Positions 25,009 through 37,981 of a stretch of DNA of 64,000 nucleotides are shown here, one piece after another. The notes beneath the pieces are model-generated. The model was not told the origin of the DNA. It ran no database searches and saw only the letters and a program-made list of their open reading frames with translations. Within the stretch, counting starts at the first letter, position 1. Each line of letters starts with the position of its first letter. Origin of the DNA: RHKX01 sp046330415 (GTDB lineage: Bacteria; Actinomycetota; Thermoleophilia; Solirubrobacterales; 70-9); assembly GCA_046330415.1 (NCBI GenBank), contig JAXLSW010000022.1, positions 1 to 64,000 on the forward strand, given 5' to 3'. A program made the translations under genes and the position numbers.

Positions 25009-26256
25009 TCAGGAATCGCAGTTGGAGAGCCCCGACTTGGTGTCGATGCTCTCATCCGCCGTGAAGGTGCGGGTGATCTCGAGGTAGCCACCCTTGGCGA
25101 CCTCGACCTTCTCACCCTTCTTCGCAGCGGCGCGGGAGGCGTCGGCGACGAGGTTCACGTAGCGACGGCCCGCCGAGACGTCGCAGTCGAGGATCTGGGT
25201 GGCGACCGCGGGGCGGAACTGCCGGCAGCTCGTGTCGCAGTTGCCGCCGTCGTTGCCCGACTTGTCGTCGTCGTAGGTGCTGCTGATCAGATAGCGGCCC
25301 TTGATCGACGTCGGGCTGTCGGCGAGGACCAGGTAACCGGCGATGTCGGGCGCCTGCGGCAGGCTCTCCTCGATCCGCAACATGGAGTCGATCTCGAACT
25401 GCCAGCCCTCGAGATCGCTGATGTCCTTGCCGGGCTCGAGCTCCTGGCTGTAGACGACCTGGCGCACGTGGTTCTTGTCGCCGTGGCCGGTGAGCACGTC
25501 GAGCGTGTCCTTGGCGGGCTTCTCGTCGATCGGCGGATCCTTCGGCGAGGGGACGCTGGCGTCCGCCTGCACCCAGTACATCGCCTGGCCCTTCTGCGTC
25601 TCCACCGCGAGCACGTTGCAGCTCGACGCCGACGGCGGCCTGCAGCCCTTCGCCTTGGGCGAGCTCGCGGTCACCTCGAAGACGATGTAGCGCGCGTTCG
25701 CCGGGTCGAGGCCCTGCTTGACCTTCCGCTCGGCGAAGACCTGCTCGAAGTTGAGCGAGATCGAGCAGTGGTGGATGGCGGTCGTGCAGGTCGTCGTCTT
25801 CGTCGGCCCGAGGTCCTGCCCCACTCCCGTCAGGTCCTCGCCGACGATGCGGAAGCGGCTCTGGATCTTGACCGGGTCGTAGGTGTACTTCCGCGTCCCC
25901 TGGCAGGCCGTGTTCGCCCGCTGATTGGGGATGTAGTCGGTGATCGCGCACTTCGTCAGCGTCACGCTGGCGATCGCGCGCAGGTGCTGGCCGTCGGAGA
26001 GCTCGCGAACGGGAAGCTTGTAGACGATCGTCGGCACGCCCTCGGTGGTGATCGGGATGCGCTGGTTCTGGGAGCCGCTGGCGGAGTCGCCCTTGACCAG
26101 CGTCGTGGCCCCCTCCGGCCCGGTGTCGGTGTAGATGGAGACCTGGCTGCCGGTGTCGGAGTCGTCGCCGGAGCCGCAGCCGGCGATGAATGCCAGCGCA
26201 AACGCCGTGGCGAGCAGCGCAGCGAGAGCCCCCAGCCCGATCAGACGTCGATCCAC
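25009..26256 (-). CDS. Large secreted lipoprotein, unknown function
   Basis: A 415-residue protein with signal peptide and lipobox FIAGC (Cys near residue 27). The mature part carries at least ten further Cys, including the pairs TTCTTAIHHC, CRPPSASSC and CDTSC, which suggests several disulfides outside the cell. I recognise no family. It lies between the ATP synthase operon and the wall-polymer operon, both in the same direction, and a 49-bp palindrome separates it from atpC, so it probably has its own promoter. Confidence 0.7.
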   Translation of the reverse strand: MDRRLIGLGALAALLATAFALAFIAGCGSGDDSDTGSQVSIYTDTGPEGATTLVKGDSASGSQNQRIPITTEGVPTIVYKLPVRELSDGQHLRAIASVTLTKCAITDYIPNQRANTACQGTRKYTYDPVKIQSRFRIVGEDLTGVGQDLGPTKTTTCTTAIHHCSISLNFEQVFAERKVKQGLDPANARYIVFEVTASSPKAKGCRPPSASSCNVLAVETQKGQAMYWVQADASVPSPKDPPIDEKPAKDTLDVLTGHGDKNHVRQVVYSQELEPGKDISDLEGWQFEIDSMLRIEESLPQAPDIAGYLVLADSPTSIKGRYLISSTYDDDKSGNDGGNCDTSCRQFRPAVATQILDCDVSAGRRYVNLVADASRAAAKKGEKVEVAKGGYLEITRTFTADESIDTKSGLSNCDS

Positions 26257-26325
26257 GCGTTCCCTATCGGCAGGGAGGCGGATCCGATGAACGGCGGGCG
26301 CTGGGCACCGCCGCCAGACCTGCCA

Positions 26326-26374
26326 GACCTGTCACCCGGAAGTGGACTTCTTCCCTGCTTCTCGGTGACAGGTC
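26326..26374. repeat. 49-bp palindrome, family 2, copy 5
   Basis: Perfect outer arms GACCTGTCACC and GGTGACAGGTC with an inner GGAAG/CTTCC stem. It is the same element as the four in the 5.1-5.6 kb array. It stands alone in the 158-bp gap just downstream of atpC, where it could serve as the ATP synthase operon terminator or 3'-end stabiliser. Confidence 0.8.
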
Positions 26375-26414
26375 CCCACCCAAGAGCGGAGAACCCTGAG
26401 CGGACGTTGGCGGC

Positions 26415-26849
26415 TCAGCCGCCGGCGATCTCGAGGAAGGCCTCGGCGCGGGCCTTCGACTGCTCGGCCGCCGCGTACTGGGCCGAGTCCTCCTCGGCCT
26501 CGGAGAGCCGCTGCTCGGCGTCCTCGAGGCGGGCCTTCAGCTCCGCCGTGTCGAGGTCGTCGGGGCGCATGGCCTCGCCGACCAGCACGGTGACCTTGTT
26601 CGCGAAGACCTCGAGCCAACCCTCGGCGGAGGCGAACCGCTGGCCACCCTCGCTGGAGTCGAAGTCGGAGGCGTCCTCGAAGATCCGCAACTCGTGCGGG
26701 ACGAGGCGAGCGAGCATCGGCGCGTGCCTCGCGCGGATGCCGATCTCACCGACGACGGTCCGGGTCGAGATCTGGAAGGCCTCGCCCTCGAAGACCTTGC
26801 CCTCCGGGGTGAGGACCTCTGCCTGGAGCTTGTGGGCCTCTTCGGCCAT
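26415..26849 (-). CDS. atpC: ATP synthase F1 epsilon subunit
   Basis: A 144-residue subunit with the N-terminal beta-sandwich (LQAEVLTPEGKVFEGEAFQI, GEIGIRARHAPMLARL) and a C-terminal two-helix tail rich in Glu/Ala. It sits on the central stalk and couples rotation, its C-terminal helices inhibiting ATP hydrolysis. It is the last gene of the atp operon, 21 bp after atpD. Confidence 0.95.
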   Translation of the reverse strand: MAEEAHKLQAEVLTPEGKVFEGEAFQISTRTVVGEIGIRARHAPMLARLVPHELRIFEDASDFDSSEGGQRFASAEGWLEVFANKVTVLVGEAMRPDDLDTAELKARLEDAEQRLSEAEEDSAQYAAAEQSKARAEAFLEIAGG

Positions 26850-26870
26850 GGGGAACGGGCGGCGCCGCGG

Positions 26871-28373
<1,503 letters not shown>

Positions 28374-28439
28374 TTCTGGTTTCAGCTCCTTGGTTCCTGT
28401 CGAAGTTCCGAAAAAGTTCTCAGTGCCTGTGGCAAGCGC

Positions 28440-29369
28440 CTACGACGAGCCCAGCGCCTCGGCGCCGCCGACCACCTCGAGGATCTCCTGGGTGATCTCC
28501 GCCTGGCGGACGCGGTTCATCTCCAGCGTCAGCCGGTCGATCATGTCGCCGGCGTTCTCGGCCGCGTTCCTCATCGCCGTCATCCGCGCCCCGTGCTCGG
28601 AGGCGGTCGACTCGAGCAGCCCGCGGAAGACGGAGAGGTTCACGTACTCGGTGAAGAGCAGCGTCAGCGCCTCCTCGGGATCCGGCTCGTAGACCCACTC
28701 CGAGCGGCTCTGCGCCTCGGCCAGCTCCTCGTCGAAGTCGTCGGTCTCGTCGGGGATGCCCTCGCCGTAGACCTCGGCATCCTGCAGCGGCAGCAGCGTC
28801 TGCCTGCGCACGTACTGGGTCAGCGGCGAGACGTAGCGGTTGTAGAAGAGCTCGACGCGGTCGAGCTCCTCGTCGACGTAACGGGCGGTCACCGCGTGGC
28901 CGATGTCACGGGCGTTGGCGAAGCCGGGACGGTCGGTGAAGCCGGTGAAGGCCTCGACGACCGACTCACCGCGGAAGGTGAGCGTGGAGGCGCCGCGGCG
29001 GCCGACCACGTAGTAGTCGACGTCGACCCCGTCGGCCTTGTACTCGTTGCCGAGCCTCAGGCCGGCGCGGATGATCTGCGAGTTGAACGAGCCCGCGAGG
29101 CCGCGGTCACCGGTGACGAGGATGATCCCGACGCGCTCGGGGTCCTCGTGATGGCGCTGCAGCAGCGGCACCCGCTTCTCGCTGTTCTTCGACGCCTCGG
29201 CGACCTGCTGGGTCATCTTCCGGAGCGCCTGCGCGTAGGGACGCATCGCATCGATGCGCTGCTCCGCGCGCCGCAGCCGCGCAGCGGCGACCATCTCCAT
29301 CGCCCGCGTGATCTTGCGGATGTTCTTGACGGAGCTGATCCGTGTCTTGACTTCCTTCTGGGTAGCCAT
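28440..29369 (-). CDS. atpG: ATP synthase F1 gamma subunit
   Basis: A 309-residue central-stalk rotor. The N-terminal KTRISSVKNIRKITRAMEMV and the C-terminal NAAENAGDMIDRL helices, which form the coiled coil inside the alpha3beta3 ring, are both clear. It contains an insertion of about 25 acidic residues in the central domain (near residues 205-235, DDFDEELAEAQSRSEWVYEP) compared with E. coli. It lies between atpA and atpD as usual. Confidence 0.95.
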   Translation of the reverse strand: MATQKEVKTRISSVKNIRKITRAMEMVAAARLRRAEQRIDAMRPYAQALRKMTQQVAEASKNSEKRVPLLQRHHEDPERVGIILVTGDRGLAGSFNSQIIRAGLRLGNEYKADGVDVDYYVVGRRGASTLTFRGESVVEAFTGFTDRPGFANARDIGHAVTARYVDEELDRVELFYNRYVSPLTQYVRRQTLLPLQDAEVYGEGIPDETDDFDEELAEAQSRSEWVYEPDPEEALTLLFTEYVNLSVFRGLLESTASEHGARMTAMRNAAENAGDMIDRLTLEMNRVRQAEITQEILEVVGGAEALGSS

Positions 29370-29411
29370 GAGCTTCGGTGTCGCGGGGTTGTCGGCGGCC
29401 GTCCGTGAGGA

Positions 29412-31091
<1,680 letters not shown>

Positions 31092-31157
31092 GTTGGTTTC
31101 TGGCTCCTCTTTTTCGAAGTTCTTGAAAGTTCTCTGTGCGGTCCGCGCCCCGCCGCC

Positions 31158-31691
31158 TCAGGCGGCGTGAAGGACCTCTCTGCGCAGCTTGTCCAGGCGG
31201 CTGCGGATGCTCGCGTCGAGCACCCGGTTGCCGACCCGCAGTACGAGGCCGCCGACGATCGACTCGTCGACCTCGCTCTTCAGCTCGATCGTCTTCCCGG
31301 TCTTCCGCTCGATCTCGGCGCCGATGTTCTCGACGATCGAGGGGTCGAGCTCGATCGCGCTGGTCACGGTCACCTCGAGGCGCTCGTTGGCCTCGTCCCA
31401 GAGCTCGTCGAAGCGCTGGCGGATCTTGAAAAGAGCCGGCATCCGGTGCTTCTCGGCGAGCAGCTCGAGGAAGTTGACGAGCTCGGGGTTGCCGCCGTCG
31501 ATGGCCTTCGCGATCCCCTCGCGCTTCTCCGCCGAGGAGAAGTAGGGGCTGAAGAAGAAGACCTGCAGGTCGCGGTCCTCGGCGACGGCGTCGGCGAACT
31601 GGCCGAGCTGCTGCTGGACCTCGTCCAGCGAGCCCTTCTCCTCGGCGACGTCGAACAACGCCCCGCTGTAGACCTTGGCGATCTCCTCCAT
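31158..31691 (-). CDS. atpH: ATP synthase F1 delta subunit
   Basis: A 177-residue peripheral-stalk subunit with the N-terminal six-helix domain (AKVYSGALFDVAEEKGSLDE) and the C-terminal GGLVLRVGNRVLDASIRSRL motif that is diagnostic of delta/OSCP. The ordinary length shows there is no b-delta fusion of the mycobacterial kind. Confidence 0.94.
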   Translation of the reverse strand: MEEIAKVYSGALFDVAEEKGSLDEVQQQLGQFADAVAEDRDLQVFFFSPYFSSAEKREGIAKAIDGGNPELVNFLELLAEKHRMPALFKIRQRFDELWDEANERLEVTVTSAIELDPSIVENIGAEIERKTGKTIELKSEVDESIVGGLVLRVGNRVLDASIRSRLDKLRREVLHAA

Positions 31692-31718
31692 GGGTGGCTC
31701 CTCGGGCTCCTCGTCCGC

Positions 31719-32306
31719 CTAGTTCCGGCTCGGCTCTCCGGAGAGGGCGCTGAAGTCGACCTCGGCCAGAGCCTCCTCGACGAGCCGCTTCTGGTCGTCG
31801 GCATCGAGCGACTTCCGCGCGACCTTCTCGGTGGCGAGCACCGTCAGGTCCGCGATCTCCTTGCGGATCTGCTCGAGCGAGCGCTTCGTCTCGGCGTCGA
31901 TGTCCTTGCGGGCGGCAGCGACGAGCTCCTCTCGCTTCGCCTTGCCCTCCTCGGTTGCCTCGGCCTTCGCGGCGTCGCCGGCGCGCTTGGCGCGGGCGAC
32001 GATGTCGTCGGCCTGCTCGCGAGCCTCCTTGAGGCGCTCGCGGTACTCGGCGAGGACCTCCTCGGCCTCGGCGCGCTGGCGCTCCGACTCGTCGATGTTC
32101 TTCGCGACCTTCTCGGCGCGCTCCTCGAGCGCCTCCGTGATCTTCGGGAACGCGAACCGCTTCAGCACGAGCATGGTGACGACGAACGCGACGAGCGTCC
32201 AGATCATCAGCCCGATGCCGGGCTGGACGAGGAAGCTTCCGCCTCCCTCCTCCTCAGCGGCTTCCGCCAGCGGGAGTGCTGTCGCGATGAATGCGATCGG
32301 GTCCAT
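31719..32306 (-). CDS. atpF: ATP synthase Fo b subunit
   Basis: A 195-residue stator subunit with one membrane helix (about residues 30-50, following a 25-residue N-terminal segment with acidic run EEEGG) and a long Ala/Glu/Arg-rich coiled coil. It links the a subunit to delta and alpha. A single b gene is present, implying a homodimeric stalk. It lies 7 bp downstream of atpE. Confidence 0.94.
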   Translation of the reverse strand: MDPIAFIATALPLAEAAEEEGGGSFLVQPGIGLMIWTLVAFVVTMLVLKRFAFPKITEALEERAEKVAKNIDESERQRAEAEEVLAEYRERLKEAREQADDIVARAKRAGDAAKAEATEEGKAKREELVAAARKDIDAETKRSLEQIRKEIADLTVLATEKVARKSLDADDQKRLVEEALAEVDFSALSGEPSRN

Positions 32307-32313
32307 CGTCGGC

Positions 32314-32589
32314 CTAGAGGAAGAAGGCGATCAGACCGAAGATGAACGTGTAGAAGGCGACGGCCTCGGTGAGGGCGAAACCGAGCCAGCGGATGCTCTG
32401 CAGCTCGTCCTTCATCTCGGGCTGACGGGCGACGGACTCGATCTCCTTGCCGAAGATGATTCCGATGCCGATGCCGGCGCCGATCGAACCGAGACCGGCA
32501 CCGACGCCGAGCGCGATGGCCTTGCCCGCGTCCGTGACGCCGGTGTCGGTCAGCGTCTCGGTGGACTGCGCCAGAAGCGTGAGATCCAT
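32314..32589 (-). CDS. atpE: ATP synthase Fo c subunit (proteolipid)
   Basis: A 91-residue hairpin of two membrane helices with the glycine-rich first helix (GVGAGLGSIGAGIGIG), the polar loop RQPE and the ion-binding Glu75 in FALTEAVAFY. The Gln expected in the first helix of Na+-coupled c subunits is absent, so proton coupling is inferred. An AAAGGAG ribosome site precedes the ATG, consistent with the high expression needed for ring stoichiometry. Confidence 0.96.
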   Translation of the reverse strand: MDLTLLAQSTETLTDTGVTDAGKAIALGVGAGLGSIGAGIGIGIIFGKEIESVARQPEMKDELQSIRWLGFALTEAVAFYTFIFGLIAFFL

Positions 32590-32608
32590 TGTGCGTTGAC
32601 TCCTTTGG

Positions 32609-33517
32609 TTAGTGGCTCTCGGAGGTTGCTTCCCCGAGGTAGATTGCGGTCAGGATCGAGAAGATGAACGCCTGCAAGCCGGCGACGATCACGATCTCGA
32701 AGATGTAGAAGGCGAACGCCATCGGGAACGTCAGCACGCCGAGCGCGCCGAGGCCGAGCAGCACCGCCAGCCCGCCGCCCATGAAGAGCAGCAGCAGGTG
32801 GCCGGCGAGGATGTTGGCGAACAGTCGGACCGAGAGCGAGATCAACCGCACGAACTGCGAGATCGCCTCGATCAGGAAGATCAGGAACTGGCCGATCGGG
32901 TTCATGTTCTCGAGGCCCGAAGGCAGCCAGGTCTTCAGGTACTTGATCGGCCCGTGGTGGCGGATGCCCTCGGCCTGGTACATGACCCAGACGACCAGAG
33001 TCAGCACCAACGGGATCGAGATGTTCGCCGTCGCCGCGTAGAGCGCGAAGGACGGCACCTCCATGCCGAAGATGTGGACCGGGTGCTCGGTGTTCGTCGG
33101 CAGCGGGATCAGGCCGATGAAGTTCGAGAAGAGGATGAAGAAGAAGAGGGTGGCGAGGAAGGGGAAGTACTTGGCGGCGAGCTTCTCGTTGAGGTTGTCG
33201 TTGGTGATCTGCTTGCGGATCACGTCGTAGATCACCTCGACGGCCATCTGGGTCTTGTTCGGCTTCGCCTTCATGCGGTTGGCGATCATCACCATCGAGA
33301 CGCAGGTGATCACCGAGGCGAGGACGATGTAGAGGACCGCCTTGTTGATCGAGAGGTCGATGCCACCGAGGTGGATGTCGACCCAGGGATCGAGCTTGAA
33401 CTCGTTCTGCGGCTGGAACTCGTCGTTCTTGCCGTCGCTTCCGAAGATCAGGAAGATCGCGATCATCAGCAGCGCGTAGCCGCCGAAGACGAGCAGCAGC
33501 TTCTTCTTGGTGCTCAT
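32609..33517 (-). CDS. atpB: ATP synthase Fo a subunit
   Basis: A 302-residue membrane subunit forming the proton half-channels. The essential Arg is visible in ISLSVRLFANILAGH, and FPFLATLFFFILFSNFIGLIP and the C-terminal helix are typical. ATG at 33517 (MSTKKKLLL) overlaps the stop of the AtpI-like gene as ATGA and gives the normal length; an upstream Arg-rich extension in the same frame is not preferred. Confidence 0.95.
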   Translation of the reverse strand: MSTKKKLLLVFGGYALLMIAIFLIFGSDGKNDEFQPQNEFKLDPWVDIHLGGIDLSINKAVLYIVLASVITCVSMVMIANRMKAKPNKTQMAVEVIYDVIRKQITNDNLNEKLAAKYFPFLATLFFFILFSNFIGLIPLPTNTEHPVHIFGMEVPSFALYAATANISIPLVLTLVVWVMYQAEGIRHHGPIKYLKTWLPSGLENMNPIGQFLIFLIEAISQFVRLISLSVRLFANILAGHLLLLFMGGGLAVLLGLGALGVLTFPMAFAFYIFEIVIVAGLQAFIFSILTAIYLGEATSESH

Positions 33518-33954
33518 CGCAGTGAACCTTCCGCTTCGGGATGCAGGACGTGCTCCGCGAACTGGCCGCAGAGGCTGATCGTCACGAGGACCAGGGCCAG
33601 GACGGCACCGGCGAGGCCGGCGTCGCGCTCGGCCAGCAGGCCGACGAGCAGAATCGCTCCGGCGAGGATCCAAAGGCGGCCCATCATCGCGGCGGCGGTG
33701 ACGCCGAGGGCGGCGTTGCGGTTGCCGGCGCTGAGCGCGTCGCGACGGCGGCGGTCGGCCATCTCGGTGCCGATCCGGCCGGCCACCCAGGCGGCGCCGA
33801 CGACGAACCAGCCGATCAGCGGGGCGTCCGCCAGGATGAAGACGGGCAGCGCGATCAGCAGCGCGAGGATGTCGAGGTTGCGAAGCAGCATCTCGTGGTG
33901 GTGCGGCGGGGCGGCTACCGGCACTTCAACGGCCGGAGGCGAGCGCGGCTCCAC
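33514..33954 (-). CDS. AtpI-like membrane protein
   Basis: A protein of up to 146 residues with four predicted membrane helices in two pairs, directly upstream of and coupled to atpB. That is the position of atpI, whose product helps assemble the c ring or supplies Mg2+. Sequence similarity to AtpI is weak by eye, so the call rests on topology and position. GTG at 33954 follows a G-run that may serve as ribosome site; ATG at 33891 (MLLRNLDI) is an alternative that removes a Pro-rich leader. Confidence 0.65.
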   Translation of the reverse strand: MEPRSPPAVEVPVAAPPHHHEMLLRNLDILALLIALPVFILADAPLIGWFVVGAAWVAGRIGTEMADRRRRDALSAGNRNAALGVTAAAMMGRLWILAGAILLVGLLAERDAGLAGAVLALVLVTISLCGQFAEHVLHPEAEGSLR

Positions 33955-34312
33955 CCCCCCGTCGCGCCAGGCGCGGCGTGGACCAGGCGCGGGCAGCGAT
34001 CGCGCTTGCGGGCGCTGAGCTCACGGGCGGATGCGGCGCCACTGCGGGCGGCCCGACGATGCTCGTCGGACGGCTCGGGGTCTCCGGGGTTGTCGAAGTG
34101 TCGATGGTCCAAGTTCCGTGGGGGTCCGAGCTGGGATCCGGCCGACTCTGAAACTTCTCTCCCAAGTCGGCTGCTCGGGCTGCGGGCGGCCGAATATACC
34201 CGATAGTCGGACGGCTCAGCGGTCGGCTCGGAGGTCCACTCCGGAACCCCGAATCGTGTTTCCGTGAGTACGTGGCAGGTCGCATTTTCGCCCCGCCGAC
34301 ATGGCCTGCGCC
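33955..34312. other. 358-bp intergenic region before the atp operon
   Basis: No convincing gene: the open frames here are Pro/Ser/Arg-rich with no domain. It holds a 31-bp stem-loop at 34141-34171 (GCCGACT and AGTCGGC, 17-nt loop) and, on the minus strand, an AT-rich GGTATATTC near 34190 that could be a -10 element for the ATP synthase transcript. A terminator for the upstream WecA/TagO-like gene may also lie here. Confidence 0.45.
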
Positions 34313-35566
34313 TCAGCCCTCCCCGGGGGGCTCCACACCGGCCCCCGGCTCCCCCGCCTCGGCGTCGGGAACGCGGAAGCTGCCCGTCTCGAGCTCGTGC
34401 TCGACCTCGCGATCGACCTCGGCCTCGGTCGGCGGCGTCGCCGCCCCGGCGCTCGCCTCGCGGAACCGGAAGCGACGGAGCTTGAGGATCTCGAGCACGT
34501 AGATGACGTAGAAGCTCGCAGCGACCGCGAGCACCAGGATCGCCCCCATGACGATCGCCCATCCCGTGTCGAAGTTGCCGCGGTCGTCGCTGTAGGGGAT
34601 GAACCGGAGCGCGAGCGCCACCGCGGCCATGACGGCGGTCCATCCGTACAGGTAGGCGAGCGTGCGCCGCTGCGAGAAGCCGATGTTGGCCATCCGGTGG
34701 TGGAAGTGCCAGGCGTCGGCCTCGTAGATGGGGCGCCTGTACTTGATGCGCTTGGCGACGACGAACCCGGTGTCGAGGATCGGGACCGCGAGCACGAGCA
34801 GCGGGAAGGCGAGCGCGACGACGGCGTTCGTCTTCAGCGCCCCCTGGATCGCCGCCACCGCCAGCAGGTAGCCGAGGAGGTTGGAGCCGGTGTCGCCCAT
34901 GAAGCTCGAGGCGGGCGGGAAGCCGTGCCGAAGGAAACCGAGGGCGCCGCCGGCGGTGATCGCGGCGAGGATCCCGGCCGGATTGCGCTCCAGCGAGAGC
35001 GCGACGGCGGCGAGTGTCGCGGCGCTGATCAGGCAGACGCCGGCGGCGAGCCCGTCGACGCCGTCGATCAGGTTGACCACGTTCGCCATCGCGACGATCC
35101 CGAAGATCGTGCCGAGCTCGCCGATGTCGACCGCGCCGGCGACGGGCAGGTTGAAGACGGTGTGCGCGGAGGGGTCGACGCCACCGATGAAGGGGAGGGT
35201 GAAGACGTCGACGGTGACCCCGGCCGAGACCGGGATGATCGCCGCGACGATCTGCCCGATCAGCTTCAGCAGCGGGTTCAGGTCGACGATGTCGTCGACG
35301 ATCCCGACCGTGGCGATGACGACGGCGCCGAGCAGGATCGCCCGCGTCTCCTCGTCCCAGGGCAGGAAGATCACCCCGGAGACCAGGACCGCGACGAGGA
35401 TCGCCATCCCCGACAGCTTCGGTGTCGGGACGACGTGGAGGGAGCGCTCGCGCGGCTGGTCGATCGCGCCGATGCGCCAGGCGAAGGCCTCGGCTACGGG
35501 GACGAGGAGCCACGCGATTGCGGCGGCCGCCGCGAAGGCGAACAGTGCGTCGACGGTCTCAGGCAT
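34313..35566 (-). CDS. WecA/TagO-type undecaprenyl-phosphate sugar-1-phosphate transferase
   Basis: A 417-residue polytopic enzyme of the MraY/WecA superfamily that starts glycopolymer synthesis on undecaprenyl phosphate. Family motifs: VGIVDDIVDLNP (Mg-binding Asp pair), NVVNLIDGVDGLAAG, FMGDTGSN and the HFHHRM cytoplasmic His motif. About ten membrane helices are followed by an acidic soluble tail of about 50 residues. It occupies the rfe/wecA slot found just upstream of the atp operon in many actinobacteria. With the LCP ligase further along, it outlines a wall-glycopolymer pathway. Confidence 0.9.
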   Translation of the reverse strand: MPETVDALFAFAAAAAIAWLLVPVAEAFAWRIGAIDQPRERSLHVVPTPKLSGMAILVAVLVSGVIFLPWDEETRAILLGAVVIATVGIVDDIVDLNPLLKLIGQIVAAIIPVSAGVTVDVFTLPFIGGVDPSAHTVFNLPVAGAVDIGELGTIFGIVAMANVVNLIDGVDGLAAGVCLISAATLAAVALSLERNPAGILAAITAGGALGFLRHGFPPASSFMGDTGSNLLGYLLAVAAIQGALKTNAVVALAFPLLVLAVPILDTGFVVAKRIKYRRPIYEADAWHFHHRMANIGFSQRRTLAYLYGWTAVMAAVALALRFIPYSDDRGNFDTGWAIVMGAILVLAVAASFYVIYVLEILKLRRFRFREASAGAATPPTEAEVDREVEHELETGSFRVPDAEAGEPGAGVEPPGEG

Positions 35567-35596
35567 CGGCGGGGAGGCCCTCGCCTCGCCGCGAGA

Positions 35597-36652
35597 CTAC
35601 CCGACCCCTTCCCGTGCCCCGGTGGCGGCCAGCGCGGCATCGGCGAGGATCCCGGCGTCCCGCGGGTTGACGGGACCGGGGTCGCGGTCGCGCTTGGCGA
35701 GCTCGAGGGCCGCGGGATCGGCCAGCTCGCGGAGCTCCCCCGAGGCGATCAGCTTCTCGTCGACTGCCCCCATCCGGCCCGAGAAGATCGTCCACACCGG
35801 GACGCCCAGCGCGACCGCCTCGCGGTTCATCGTGCCGCCGGCGCTGACCACCAGGTCGGCGTAGGCGATCAGGCTCTGGGCATCGATCGCCCGCTCGGGG
35901 ACGATCAGGCCGGCGTCGCCGCGGGCGCGAGCTGCGCGCCCCTGCTCCTCGGTCCGCGGGATCAGAACGGCAAGCACACGCTCGTCGGCGGCGAGACGGT
36001 CGAGAAGCGACTCGTACAGCGGGTTGTCGGCGTGGTAGGCGGAGGTCTCGGGCGGCGGGCGGACGACGACGAGCACCCGGTCGTCCGTCGTCCGCGCAGG
36101 TCGGACCCCGCGCTCGTCGAGGCCGAGCTCGGCGAGGACCGCCGCGTCCGGCTCGAAGTCCGCGAGGTAGTAGTCCTCCTTGAGGCCGGGATAGCGGAAC
36201 AGCTTCGCCTCGCTTGCACCGGCGTCGAGGAGCCGGTCGAGTGGGATCGCGTCGGGGACGATCACGCGCCTGGCCGCGCGCCAGGCGAGCTTCCGCTGCA
36301 GGCCGGCGTACTCGTAGTCCTGCATCTGCGCCTGCGGGATTCGCAGCAGCGAGCCGACGACGGCGACGTCGACCGACCCATGCGCGATCGCGAGGTCGAA
36401 CCGGCGCGGGCGCGCCCAGCGGCCGAGTTGCGCGCTGCGGCCGGCGAGCGCTCCGCCCTTGGCGAAGATCGATGCCCCCGCGTGGGTTCCGAACGTCTCG
36501 TATTCGAGGCCGAGGCGGTCGAGCACACCCTCGGTCTGCCCGTAGCTGCGCGCCGTGATCTCGACTTCGTGGCCCGCCTCTCGCAACCGCTCGATGACAG
36601 GCCGCAGCACCAGGGGGTGCGCGGCAGCCGTGCAATCGACCCAGATCTTCAC
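35597..36652 (-). CDS. DUF354 family protein (glycosyltransferase-like)
   Basis: A 351-residue protein with a GT-B-like layout: N-terminal MKIWVDCTAAAHPLVLRPVI, the AGHEVEITARSYGQT segment and a C-terminal nucleotide-binding-like region SAGGTMNREAVALGVPVW. These match DUF354, a family related to UDP-sugar glycosyltransferases and epimerases and often found in polysaccharide loci. The GTG start falls inside a degenerate palindrome. Its place between glyA and the WecA-like gene suggests a part in lipid-linked glycan synthesis; the activity is unknown. Confidence 0.75.
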   Translation of the reverse strand: MKIWVDCTAAAHPLVLRPVIERLREAGHEVEITARSYGQTEGVLDRLGLEYETFGTHAGASIFAKGGALAGRSAQLGRWARPRRFDLAIAHGSVDVAVVGSLLRIPQAQMQDYEYAGLQRKLAWRAARRVIVPDAIPLDRLLDAGASEAKLFRYPGLKEDYYLADFEPDAAVLAELGLDERGVRPARTTDDRVLVVVRPPPETSAYHADNPLYESLLDRLAADERVLAVLIPRTEEQGRAARARGDAGLIVPERAIDAQSLIAYADLVVSAGGTMNREAVALGVPVWTIFSGRMGAVDEKLIASGELRELADPAALELAKRDRDPGPVNPRDAGILADAALAATGAREGVG

Positions 36653-36680
36653 CGGGAAACCACCCGGTCCGGTGACAGGC

Positions 36681-36681
<1 letters not shown>
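36644..36681. repeat. Degenerate family 2 palindrome
   Basis: TCACCGGGAAAC (12 nt, identical to family 2 copies 1 and 4) and CCGGTGACAGG are kept, but the middle is about 10 bp shorter. It spans from the glyA stop codon to the start codon of the DUF354 gene, so it could affect translation of the latter. Confidence 0.4.
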
Positions 36682-37973
<1,292 letters not shown>

Positions 37974-37981
37974 CGGATGGG

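Noticed and set aside
33926..34285. A 119-residue minus-strand frame upstream of the atp operon.
   Set aside because: Ser/Pro/Arg-rich sequence with no domain, overlapping the AtpI-like start; more likely leader DNA.
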